Assembly (NCBI RefSeq): GCF_000247815.1
Contig: NC_021673.1
Span: 104,449,363-104,513,362 of the forward strand
Direction of reading: 5' to 3'
From: Ficedula albicollis
Taxonomy: Eukaryota; Chordata; Aves; Passeriformes; Muscicapidae
DNA length: 64,000 nt
The notes under the pieces were generated by a model, which did not search any database, was not told the DNA's origin, and worked only from the letters and a program-made list of their open reading frames with translations. The translations under genes and the position numbers were made by a program. Below, in pieces: positions 40,098-52,445 of the stretch; the stretch's first letter is position 1; every line of letters begins with the position of its first letter.

Positions 40098-43000
40098 CAG
40101 TAAATAAATTGTGCAAGCCACACATACATGAAAAACGAGCACCTGATGGCTGAGGGACACATTCATCTCAAGTACTTTTTTTTCTGTATTCTCAGATACA
40201 GAATTCTGCTTCTACTTCAGCTTCTAATTTCTTCGTGAAACGTGATTGTTTTTAAAATCTTCCACGGAATTTCTTCCTGGAATGCAGCCTTCTATACCGC
40301 TGCATCCACTCTACTTCTGGAAGCTCATGCATCTATCACACTTGTAACCTTGTTATCCCATGTAACCAAGTAAAGGTAAAAAAAATGCATTTTCTGAAAA
40401 TGAACATTATCTTCAACTCCAGGACCACTGAAAGGCCCGAAGTACAATGCTCTTTCCTTTTCTTATGGCTGCAGTGTCATTTTCTTGGGAACTACTCATC
40501 CTTCTTGCTTCTTGTAAACTCATTTAACACCTGAAAATGCCACAAGATTGCAGCTTTTTACCATTATTTTTCCATGTCGACATGAAAATGCCATTTCCTT
40601 TAACATTCTACATGTTGCCAAGAATGAAAAAAGATTTTGAGGCCTGGTTCAGTATAGAGTATCAGTATTCGCATGCACATTTCTGGCAGAATTTGCTGCA
40701 AAATTATGGGTTGGTTTAATGCTATGGAATAGAAAAATGGCAGCTGCTGCTGCTACAATAAATGGTAGCAAAAATTCCAGCTGTGGATATGCAATCCCTC
40801 TTTCAGTGTAATACAAGAAGTGATATTTCCTATGACTAAATGCAATGTGCAACTTTGGCTTGTTTCTCTCTGATCTCGTGTTTTCAGCTACTTAACTTTC
40901 TTCAGGATTGAAAAAAACAGATGCTCAATGCACCACTCCCACAAACAAAAGTATCCATGGAATAATTAATGAAAGCTGTGTAATTTCTTTTTTCTGTTTG
41001 TGAATCAACCCGTAATTTCAATCTCTTCAGATTTCTGTATAAACATTTATTTTTAGCTTCAGAGATGAAAAGCTAACTGGCTTGGTAAAGAGACATTCAA
41101 AAGAAATAAGGCATAGGAAAATTTAATAGCTATTAGATATAAGCATAAAAATGCCATCTGTATATAAACTCCAAGCAGCATATAAGAAGAAAAAAAATGC
41201 AGCTGACATGTTTAAATGTCTATATTTCACTGGTAAATTAGCCACTGTAGGAATTTTCCAGTACTAGTAATAAAAGATATGACACTGTCTTGTAGTGGAG
41301 CTGATAGATGGTGAAGGAAACATAACACAGTCCTGTTCCCTTAGATTTGCAAAGACAGAATTTAATAACAGAATGTCTTGTTGCATTATATCACAGACTT
41401 AACCATCAAGAGCTGCAGCTTCAAATCTGGGCCATCCTGAAGCTTCTGTGGACCTCTGCCACCTCCTTCTTCAAAGCTTTTTATGCCATATGTGGAAAAA
41501 TAGTAAGCTCCATTATCACAGCAAGCCACAACAGGTGACAGGTCTCAAGTTCCCCCTGCTGTAGCCATCTCCACTTCAGCAATACTAGAAGGGTATTGCT
41601 GTCTGGCATTAAGTTGTGACAAGGTGTGTGGGTATTGCATCCACAGAGGAGAAGGATCACAGTTACCCCTCCTCCCACAGAGTACCTTTGCTGCTCTATC
41701 ACCAAAAATTACACTCCATGTGGTACCAGCTAATTATTTTTCTGGTTGAATGGATACGTGTGGATGTTAGGCTGTAAGAAAAATTTGTCAGCAGCTGAGG
41801 CACTGTCAGATGAGGATTTTCAATGCTTTTCCTTCTACTGAAAGTGCTACCTCTGTCTTACAGATATTTTCTTTCACTGGTTTGCCTCCTGGGACATTCC
41901 TTAGCTATTCCTTTTGGGGGCATATTTGTTCCTTGATGAAGCATACAGCTGCATCCCAGTTAATGGCTAAGCCAAGGAAACCAGGATTGCTCATTAGTGC
42001 CAGTAGCCTGCTGCATACCCTGACTTCATCCTGGCTCTCAGGTGAAACTGAGAATGATCATCCCAAAGTCCAGAGGGTTTGGGATCCAAATTAACCAGCA
42101 TACTCAAAACACTAGTGCATATGGTTCCATCTGTCTTGCAGAGGAGGACTTAGTGGCCAAGGATGCACTGGTCTTGCAGAAAAGCATCAGAATGTGAGTG
42201 GGATGAACTGCCTGCTACCAGTTCACAGTCATTTGTCTCATGTCTCACTATTTGGGGTCTATGTGTTGCTCCAGTTGTCACCTGTAGAAAAGAAGTGGAG
42301 CTGTAGTTGCCTCACCTCTTGAGAACTTGTTACAAGCAGAATGAAACACCCTGAGGCACCCTAGCACCAGCTTCCAAATCTTCTCAAAAAGTTTTGTTAC
42401 AAGACAGCCAAATGAAGAGTTGAATTGCTCACTTTTTAGAGATCATACATGCAGAGAATCTGACTAATGCAAAAGGAGGGCAAAAGCTTGTTTGAAGAAG
42501 AGGTCATAGCAGGCCACAAGCTCTTCTGAAGTGAAGTTTTATAGCTTGTTACATCATCTTAAACCCATAAAAAGCCCACTTCAGGATGAGAGAGTGAACA
42601 TTGCTCATACTGCATTACTTCTACAATAGTCTGCAATAATGATGTTATTAGAGAAGAACACAGGACTACATCAGCCCCCTTAATTTTGAGACCTGGTATA
42701 CATATTGGATTCCTGATATATGGATAATCATCAAAATGCTGGCAACTAGATATTAGTAAGACTTTATCCAAAAGAAGTCTCAAAGTCTCCTCTTCAAAGC
42801 CTGATAAAAAGCTACAGCTCAAAATTAACAAATAGAAAAGACTCCAAGGAGGTACTTATTTACCAAGTACTGGGATAAAAACCTGAGGAAGTTTATTGTG
42901 CAGAGCACATTTACATGTGCACTTACAGAGCTTCAGATTACAGCTTGCATAGAGGGACAGAGTATGAAATACCTGATAGCAGTATTCTGGCACTTCACTT

Positions 43001-43845
43001 CCTTCACTTCAGAAACATCCTCAAATGATATAAAAATAGACTTGCATTGCTTTCTGACATGACCAAGGTTCTTCAGTTTTGATCTACATACAACTACATT
43101 AATAATAGATTAAGGGCTGCTATCAAAGCATGATCACATGCTCCAAAAGGAAGAAACTACAAAGTGCAGCTGTCGAACCACTCTCACTAGCTAAAGCAAG
43201 GGCAAACTAACTGCATCTGAACTTCTAGGACATTTGCTGGTCTATTCAACCTCTCTTTAACATCTCATTCCTGACTTGCATGTACATGACACAAACCAGC
43301 ATTCTCCTTCTTACTGACCTCGGACAGATAAAGAAAGCAAAGACTTTTCCTGTAAAGATGACAGTATCATTGCAGGAAATAATTAAATAAAACAAGCACC
43401 TACAGAGAGCAGGAGAAACAGTGACATTAATATTTTGTTAGTTGATACTGAATAAGTATCATGTGACAGGTTTAGTTAGTATCTCAATTCAGTTTCTCAA
43501 GGATTACTCAAAACTGAAGGGATAATATCACTTCAAAATGCAAAAACTCTAAGTAACCATTTAACTACGCCGCTGTCTTAAATATGCAAACTAGTCTGTT
43601 CAGCCTGATTTTTAAAGTAGCTGTTTTGATTTAATTTCTGATAAGCATCCAACAGCAAAATAAGCAACAAACAGACAGCCCTTCACTGTCTTTCCTTCTG
43701 CCAGAGTTCACTGTAAAGTCTGCAATGTGGACATCAAAATCAAAGAGAAACCAAGCGCACAGAACTTAGTAAAATTACAACAAATGGCTAAAATATACAC
43801 GGAGATCCCCTTTGTCACAGACATGATCTGCATCAATATTTACAG
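40098..43845. other. Intron, no feature recognised
   Basis: AT-rich intron. Frames at 41810-42094 (plus) and 42559-42831 (minus) have no recognisable similarity, and no transposon was recognised. Confidence 0.45.
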
Positions 43846-43905
43846 AATTGTGAAGGCTGGGAACGACCTCTAAGATGATCAAGTCCAATGGTAAAATCCT
43901 TGATC
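43846..43905 (-). mobile_element. Short CR1 3' end fragment
   Basis: AAGGCTGGGAACGACCTCTA followed by AGATGATCAAGTCCAATGG is the reverse complement of the CR1 3' end. It is in the same sense as PTPRM, and only about 60 bp is recognisable. Confidence 0.75.
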
Positions 43906-46900
43906 ACAGGTACTCTGGAGGGCAGTGAGATATGGGGAAGATGAAGACAGGCCAACTTCGAACTTCTGGTGACTCAACAGCGGTCATGAACCAGGACAGC
44001 GACCTTTCCTGATGAGTTCTCTTCCTGGTTAGCTGCTCCAACATATACACTTTTCTTGGCTTTCAGATGATGCAAGACAGAAAAGTATTTCCTTCAAAGG
44101 AAATTCACAAGTACCAAAATAACACCAAGTGACTCTTCATCGTGTATTACTACTTCTTGTACTACTGAAATTTCTCACCCATATTAAAAAACTTTGAAAA
44201 AGAGAAATGATTTGAGCGTAGAAATCTAGATACTCCATGAGCAGACAAATACAAGATGTATATTGTGAAAACCATACCCTGTAAATTAAGCCTAGATTTT
44301 CACTAGATTCTGTCAGGACACAGCAAAAGAAAAACCCATTCTCACAAGAAAGTCTAGGAAATGAAAATAAACACAACATTAAAAAGGGAGAAATATATGA
44401 CCAAAATTTTAATCTGTTGTCAGTATTTTTAACCAGCTAAGCAATAATGTAGTGATAGGAAACACAAGAGCTTAAATTGCATGGAAAACAGCACTTCTCA
44501 GATGAACCTCTTTATAACAGAAGAAGAAAATAGTGACAACCTGATAGAATATTAGATGGAATGAGCACTAGGCTGAGAGTAGGCATTTCTTGTGTTAGTA
44601 AAAAACAGTGTGAGTCAAAAATAAAAGGAAAATAAGTTTTATTATTTGCATCCTGTATTGAGGATGTGCATTCCTCTGTAAATAATCAGAATGGCAGTTG
44701 AAGGCAGAGTTCATAGCTGAAAGTGAAAGATGTGATTAACCAAGAATAGTGTATCTTGGAGTGCTCGCAGTGGACACTAACCTTTCATTTATCATTGAGG
44801 TTAATTTCTATTTCTGAGGGTCACTAACTTAATCATATTTGCTTGAGTTAATGTTGATCTTCTATAATCATAGCAAAAAAAATGTAAGCAATGCATGTCT
44901 GAATGGAGCTAATTTAATCATATGACCTTTTCCGTCTTATCTTCACCCTATGGCTATATGACTTCTTCTAACCAGACAGCAAATTACTGGGCTGTAAGTG
45001 GCATAGTATGCTTAGCTAATTTATTCTTACATTTATGAAAATTATGAGATGTTAAATTAGTGCATTATGCTGTTTTACTGTTTCCATACCTTTATCAAAA
45101 GGAACTTTTGCAGTATCTGGGCGTTCCATAATGATAATTTCTTTTGTCAGAAGAGTAATCCAAGTGCCAAAGAGTTCAAGCAGTAAAGCTTGGATGCTGA
45201 TTATTCCTACTGTGGGAAAGGCAGCTCTGAAGTGTCAAAGCAGCTAGTGTCAGAGAAAACACTTTACACCTCCCCTGGCGCTTTTGCAAGGGCTAGTCCT
45301 AAGAGAACATGTGTTTCTGCAAGCGTGTGTTGGTAACCCTGACTGAGCTGCTCATGTCTCCATCACTGATTTTCAGGTACTACTATTCCAGCAACATCTA
45401 TATTCCGGCAATGCTGGCTCTCAGTTTAGAAACCCAAAGATCAAATCTTCTCAAATCCAAGTGATGGTAAAGAAAACACGAAGCACTTTGCCTCTCTGAC
45501 TATCAGACCTCTGACAGCTCTGATACCACTGCTTTGCAGCAGTTAATAGCAATCAAAATGTAATTAATGCCGAGAATATGGCCCAAATGAACTTTCATCA
45601 GCACTGATAAGCACAGAAACCAGAGTTCTTGATCCCCATGCTCTTTCCATAACCTATTTGGAAACATTTTTTTAAAATCAATTGCGACTAGATTTTTACG
45701 ATAGGAAGAAGCTTTCTGGAAAGAAGTGAACAACAGGATGTCAGAAGGGATAACTTCAAACAATTGCAAAGCTATAGACTGAATACCGGTCTGAAAGGTT
45801 CTGTAGAAGTATTAAAACTACAGAACCTCTGGAAATTGGGGGGAAATTGCAGGGCAAAGAAAGACTTTCACTGAACAGCCAAGTTTTTTATCTGCCACCA
45901 CAACTCCATCACTTCTCAGTTAATTTCTCTTCTATTGAATGCCAGCAGTTATGGAAATATTTAGAAATCATCAAAACTTGCTTTAATAAGCTATTATTTA
46001 GATATGGTGACTTCATCACATTGCCAGAACTGTATCTCTCTTTGTATTTATTAGAAAAAACTGGGACATGGATAATTTTCAGAAATCAGTATGTAGGACA
46101 AAAGAAATATCCCTTATGAAATAAAATCTACATTCTACCCATGTATGCCTTGCAGGATCACATATTTATATGAAACACAGTAAACCAGCTAATTTATTAC
46201 AAAACACATGACAGTGATTTATTTGTCCTTTGTCATGCTGACAGAAAATCTGGAGTCTTTCGAATTTTAGTCTCATATAGTTAGGATTTGCAACACCCTA
46301 GCAATTCTGTCCAGTTGAATGTTGCACCTGATTCCATGCACAACACAACCCTCTAATCACCAGGTACAGAGAAGATGGATCCCTATTCTTTAACCTTTAA
46401 TTAGTACTTAGCTACAGTAAGCATGCTGAGGGCAAGATTAGCCATAAATGCTTCCAGGGGCACTGTGCACTTACTAGTAACCTCTGCACGTAGAAAATAT
46501 GTATTTCACTCAGAACCAGCAAGTGGAAAAATATGTAGCAGGGAGGGTTGGACAGCATATAATTAAACTTGCTTTGCATATTAGGTGAGCAACTAAAGTA
46601 GAAGCCATCACTCTCTGTCTGTGAGCACCTCCCAAGGTTGCTGCAGCAGAACCACAGAGCTCTGTAACACCAGGTAGGTACAGGCTGCACGTGACCAGTG
46701 AAAAACAGCCTTTGTGTTCTGGCAGGGCTGAGACATCCAAATACAGGACCACATTCTGTTGGTGCTGAAGTCAATGGGAACTGAGGGTATTCAGCACTTA
46801 AAGGAATTCACACAGCAGGCTATCTGAACAGGCCTAGTTTTAGCTATTTTAAGCAATCAAATTTAAGTGGTTATGCTGAGTTTGTTTTACTCATTTGATG

Positions 46901-48209
46901 CTGGCTTTATCATTCCAGGATTTTAACGCAGTGAAGCTTTCCACTGTCTGGTCAAATTACCAGATATAATATACAATATTTTCTTTAAGGATATGATTTT
47001 AGGGAGCATGCTGGTTTCATTACATTATACAGCGGGGGAAAACATATATTTATAATCTTAAAAATCTCATCTAATACAAAGCAATCACACCCCAAACAAC
47101 TAAAGCAGTATGCTTTACTGAACCTTTCAGTCATTTTTTCATGCGTGTGTCAGCATATAAATCTGAATGCATCATCACGGACTCATGCTAACTCAAGCTC
47201 TGAGTGTTTTCTGTAAACAATACTTTCTACTTCTAGACTCCATGTCACTGGAAAGTCAACTGATAGTGATGCTTAGAAATTAATTCATTTCAGGTATGCT
47301 GTAAGAACCATAATCAGCCATAAATCCTTTTGCCCTATTTGTGTTTACTGAATTTGCCTTAATTATACTGCTGCCTAATTATGAAGCTCACTCTGGAGGG
47401 AAACTCGCAAGAAGCAATGATGCAGAAAGCAGAGGACAGTTTATTCCACTTCATGGATTTACAACTTTCTGCTACTGCAAACCATTTGGAACAGACTCTA
47501 TTTGTGAGGTCATTAACATGTAAACAGTGTCACACTGAAGACGCATGGCAATGACCTACCATGCTAATGAAAAGTGATATTGAGTTTGCTAATTCAGATA
47601 AGGGTACACAGATTGCCTTTTCTCTAATGTGCAAGGGCCTGTCACAGAAATAAATGCATGGTCCTTGTTGCAATTAATTTGATTCTTGTTCTTTTAAAGC
47701 TTTACTTGTAGATTTAATTAAAGCTTTCATGCAACACGCACTTTCAGGAAGTATCTATGTTTAATGGCTTTTTCTCCTAAATTAAAGAAACGAGTGAAGG
47801 TTAAGATTCAAAGAAGAAGAAGAGAGCATAAAATGAAAAGCTGTGCTTAATACAGTAAGCATCACCTTGTTTTGACAGAAGCAAATATACAGTATTTATA
47901 TACATTTCTTAAAATCAATGTTATATTTTGATGGTAAAATGATTTTCAATTGCTTAAGATTTTTTTTTCATTTTAGAATATAAAATATTACATGTTATGT
48001 TTCAACCTGCAGGTGAATATTTTAAAAGCCTAAAGGAGTTTTTAGGTAATAAAAAAAATGAACAAATAAAAAAAGTGTACAGTTTTCCCAGGAAACCAAA
48101 GAAAAAATCCTCAATGCAAAAATCCCCAGAGAAAACACAGAGCACAGAGAATGAAAATAAGGCAATCCTAAAGAAGCATTTTTCAGGGCATGACAGACAT
48201 TACAGTATC
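43906..48209. other. Intron, no feature recognised
   Basis: AT-rich intron. A short segment at 46758-46795 (GAAGTCAATGGGAACTGAGG) resembles a motif seen in old amniote SINE-like repeats, but it is too short to call. Confidence 0.4.
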
Positions 48210-48400
48210 TGGGGCAGGGGTAAAAGAAAAGGGGATAAAGAATAGGAGAGTAAGTAAAAGGAGGAGCAGAGTAAGAAGAGAAATAGATGAGAAAGTAAAT
48301 GGTCAGGAGAATGAGGAGGCAGGCTTAAGAGCTGGGCACATAAGTGTTGAAAAAGAAGCTGGAAGGAAGACAACAATGGGAGGAACTAAGGAGTAAGTCA
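48210..48400. repeat. Purine-rich tract
   Basis: The plus strand is strongly A and G rich here (for example AAAAGGAGGAGCAGAGTAAG), with few pyrimidines. The plus-strand frame 47997-48245, rich in Lys and Glu, follows from this composition and is not a gene call. Confidence 0.6.
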
Positions 48401-49471
48401 GGTATAATACTTTTTGGACAGAGGACTGGGCAAGACGCTTCCATGAATGCCCAGTACTACTGCTTCTGAATAGGTTTATGGTGCTTTGGATTCCATCAAA
48501 AGGCAGTAGAAACTGCATTTACCTATTAATAAAAAAACATATGCTCTCTGTTCTTGCTGGGAGCATGTATTAGGACTCAACATACAACCAATGAATTCTG
48601 TTCTCTATTTAATTATTTTTAGAGCACAGAGCAGATAGTCCCTTTGGTTTACTAACACTCTTGCAGGTTTCTCTCCTTTTGCTAGTTAAAATTATTTTAT
48701 ATAATCTTAATCACATTAAAGTGCAGACCTGGCTCCTCTCTATGTGCACAATCAGAAAGGAAAGTCCTTCTGCCAGTAACACCTGGATGTTATAGCTAAG
48801 GACCAGAGCTGCAATCTACCATATATCATAAACATGACAATCCCACCTGAAAAAGTCAGTAAATACAAAGCATTCAGAATTTCATCTGGTTTTGAAAATA
48901 CACTGTAAGCCACGAACTTAGCTGATCTGCAGTGACCCTTCCACTGACAATTTCCAAATAGGACCATAAATGGCAAAATAGAAGCTTTTATACCTAAAAT
49001 GCAAGCAATATCTATGTAGTTGCAGCAAATATTGTAAATTGCATTATTATACTCAATAAGAACATGTTGATGAAATCCATTATGGAAGATTTTATTTTGG
49101 GCTACTGATGTCAACACAGAAGGAAAGAACACTATCACTTTGAAATAGGAGGTGTGGAGTGGCATAACTGCTCTGAAACAGCTGATTCTCTCATTTCAAC
49201 CTGTGAAAAGCACAGGTTGGCAAATGCTTTCCTTTGCCTTTTCTTCAGATAAGACACATGTCTCTCTAGCTCCAATTTTTGTTTTCATGATCACAGGAAT
49301 CAGGGAATGGGAATGAAGGACAGAAACAACCTCCCTCTGCAGGTGAACTGAGTATAATCAAGACACCCCCAGACATTTGGTTCAGTATCTCACAGACAGA
49401 TCTCAGCTCAAATGCAGAAACAGCCCTGGGCTTCAGTCACTAAAAAGAAAAATAAATGTACGTCTCTATGT
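48401..49471. other. Intron, no feature recognised
   Basis: AT-rich intron. The minus-strand frame at 48752-49165 (137 codons) is one of the longest non-repeat frames in the window. It shows no domain or splice frame that I recognise. Confidence 0.4.
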
Positions 49472-50017
49472 TCACCAGCTTAGTAGTCATAGGAGCAGAT
49501 ATTTCACAGCACAAGCCCTAAAACACACTGCTCTGCTTGAGCTGCTGCTTCTTTTTATTTGGATCATTGTGTCAGGCTGGCACAGGAACTGATAGAATTA
49601 TGAAAGACTTTCTTAACAGTCCTATAGATTTCTCTCTGTAGCATACACTAAATGTTGCAGTCTAATAATAATAATAGCAGTAATAACAAATCCATTCTTG
49701 CACATTTGTAAATGAAATGGAGTAATGATTCTAACATATTATGATCACCAGCTTAGTAGTCATAGGAGCAGATATTTCACAGCACAAGCCCTAAAACACA
49801 CTGCTCTGCTTGAGCTGCTGCTTCTTTTTATTTGGATCATTGTGTCAGGCTGGCACAGGAACTGATAGAATTATGAAAGACTTTCTTAACAGTCCTATAG
49901 ATTTCTCTCTGTAGCATACACTAAATGTTGCAGTCTAATAATAATAATAGCAGTAATAACAAATCCATTCTTGCACATTTGTAAATGAAACGGAGTAATG
50001 ATTCTAACATATTATGA
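49472..50017. repeat. 273-bp tandem duplication
   Basis: Copies 49472-49744 and 49745-50017 start TCACCAGCTTAGTAGTCATA and end TAACATATTATGA. One difference was found (GAAATGGAG against GAAACGGAG). Confidence 0.95.
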
Positions 50018-50133
50018 TTAGTCTCACAAAAGATAAATTCTTTTGCAATAGGGTGTCTGGAGCTGAAGAAATGCATTAGTCTCACAAAAGATAAATTCTT
50101 TTGCAACAGGTTGTCTGGAGCTGCAGAAATGAC
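50018..50133. repeat. 58-bp tandem duplication
   Basis: Copies 50018-50075 and 50076-50133 share TTAGTCTCACAAAAGATAAA and differ at about four to five positions. It abuts the 273-bp duplication without a gap and is visibly older. Confidence 0.9.
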
Positions 50134-51795
50134 AGACAGTCTTTGCTAGATAATCAAGTACACAGCACAGTCCATTCCTCTGGTTCCTTGCTTGATTAGC
50201 TTTTGTGATGTTCAAAGTTTCTAAGTTGATGGAATCTTCCCAGCTACACTCTGCAAGTGCAATATTGCCCTGAAACTAGGAAGGATCCTAAGGTCATACA
50301 GAGTCCTTGCACAGACTCTGAAGTGGAAACAGAAGACGAGAGCCATCAGGAGTAGAAGAAGAAAGCACCTAAGATACGGTTCTGTATCTCCTCATGCCAG
50401 AAATAGGTAATTAGTGCAACGACCAAGAAAATTGACAGAAAGAAAATCTGTAAATTAATGATGATTTTGGTCATCTAGACATCACAGAAAGCAAACAGCC
50501 ACTGTTCTTCCCTTTGGGGACCTGTTAGTCTACTCTTTAAGGGAGCTCAAGGCACACTTTAGGTAATAAAGGAAATGTAAAGGAGAAGTAGGAAAAGAAG
50601 TCAAGATTAGAAGATTCTCCTTGTGAAGTTAACACTCAACATTGATAGATGCTACCCTGAGGTGGATCATCATTAACCTGGCCATAATCCCTGCAGACAG
50701 GGCCAAGAAATGTATTTCAGGTAAAGCATCTCCCAGGAGATTCAGAGATAGAGAACAGATTTCAGGTAACAAGCTCAACAAGAAAAAATACCACTCAGTA
50801 GAAGCTATCACAATACTAATGACTACAACACCTCAGTGCCCTGTGCTGGCATCACCCAATAGACCTGAACATTTTGTTACAGTTGTTCTTACCTGTACCA
50901 CAGAAGTGACTAAGCCTGTGGCTTTCTGGAGCTACAAAGTCTTAGGGTTAGATTCACTGTATGATTCCTTATTTCATTTTTCTTTCAGCATTTTTCTTCT
51001 GCTTGTCCTCCTTGAGACCAGGAGAAATACAATGCATCCTTCACCTTATTCCCTGTAGCCCCATCTTTTGCAGACATATTTCTTTAATCAGTTGAATATT
51101 TCATAATGCCATTTTGAAAACTAACACTTCCATCTTTTAGAAAAAATACAGGCCAACATAAATTATGAAGTGAGTTTTAGTCTTAATATGCAGCATAAAT
51201 CCTCTACTTTCCGTTAACACTTTTACAATCACATAAAGTGTAATGGCATGTTTGGCTTTTAGAGAAACTAAGTTTCCAACACCATAACTCCCTTGTAAAA
51301 TAAATACTAATATTAAAATATGACGCTCACCTGCCTATTTGTGTATTTAAAATGGAAGTATTTAAATTCATTTTTGAGATATCTGTTTATACAGAATAGC
51401 AATTTCAGAGTAAAAACCACATAAATAGCACCTTTTTTTTTCCTGAGGGAAAAGTCTGAAACAAAATGAATTAAAATTATTTACCTAATAACGTCTTTTA
51501 AAGTATAATTCAACAATGATGGTTGATAATGGCAAAAATCTCAGTGCCTAGAATGACTACTGCTGACAGCAAGCATGACTGATTTGGGAATCAAATTTTT
51601 AAGAAAGATAAAACCCCATGTCAACAGGGGTTTATTTATTTATTCAATACAAAGTTTTATAGAGAAGACAGGCCACCCTGGTAACAGTACCTCAACAAGA
51701 GTCACATGGGATGGCAACACAAATACTCAAATACAATGGTAACTTCTTAAACACATACAGCTTCACTATCATCTCTTTCTCTCCCAAATATCAGT
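50134..51795. other. Intron, no feature recognised
   Basis: AT-rich intron. The plus-strand frame 50642-51058 (138 codons) has no recognisable domain. Confidence 0.4.
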
Positions 51796-51838
51796 GTTAT
51801 ATATAATATATATATATATATATATAATATATATAATA
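51796..51838. repeat. Imperfect (AT)n microsatellite
   Basis: Alternating TA units with three AA interruptions. Confidence 0.95.
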
Positions 51839-52150
51839 AACACAGGCTTTCAGGCTTATCCTATGAGACTATATGGACTGCACAATTTCTAAAAGCAATC
51901 TCCGTATTCAATTCAAATGCCATATGTTAGTTTAGAAAACAACACAAAGCTTTAAATAGCAAGGAAAGAACAAAGACGTCTCTAGGCTGCAAAAATATTT
52001 ATTTTTTCTACAGTTACGTTGTTTCCCTCACTCAATGTCTGGTACCTTCACCAAACAAGTAGTGTCCCCTCTAAGGACAGAAAAATCTCCAAACCTCAGC
52101 TCATCTGCAAATTTATTGCTTGACACTAATGGAGCACAGACAGTAATTTG

Positions 52151-52445
52151 TGTTGTGGTTTAGGAATGGCATTCTCCAATTTAGTGTTCCCACTGAAACC
52201 CCTCCTAATCAAAGAGACACTCCTTCACTCCCAGGTCCCCTCCTTCACCACAGGAGAGCAGAACTGGAGGCACAGAAGGTAAAGGTTGAGATAAGAACAA
52301 TTTACTGGAAACAGCAATTGCTGGAAACAGCAATGAGATAAGAAAACAAACAGAAACAGCAACAATACTAATGACAGAGGATAAAGAAAGAGGAAACAGA
52401 GACATGACCCTGAAAACACCAGCCACTCCCTCACACACTTCAAAA
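52151..52445 (+). mobile_element. Possible degraded endogenous retrovirus LTR fragment
   Basis: TGTTGTGGTTTAGGAATGG at the left, a GTCCCCTCCTTCACCACAGG-type stretch, and GGTTGAGATAAGAACAATTT follow the general order of an avian ERV LTR that I remember (TGTTGTGGTTT start, later GTTGAGATAAAGACAGTTTA). The tract is diverged, its right border is unclear, and no second LTR or internal coding region is present. It contains a short GGAAACAGCAATTGCT duplication near 52305-52335. Confidence 0.4.

Noticed and set aside
46758..46795. Segment resembling an old amniote SINE motif
   Set aside because: Too short and recalled only loosely. It needs a repeat-library search.
47997..48396. Lys/Glu-rich plus-strand frames resembling a nuclear protein
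   Set aside because: They follow from a purine-rich tract. There are no splice sites and no recognisable domain.
48752..49165. 137-codon minus-strand frame
   Set aside because: It is in the gene's sense but has no recognisable domain, and it is not framed by good splice sites as a PTPRM exon.
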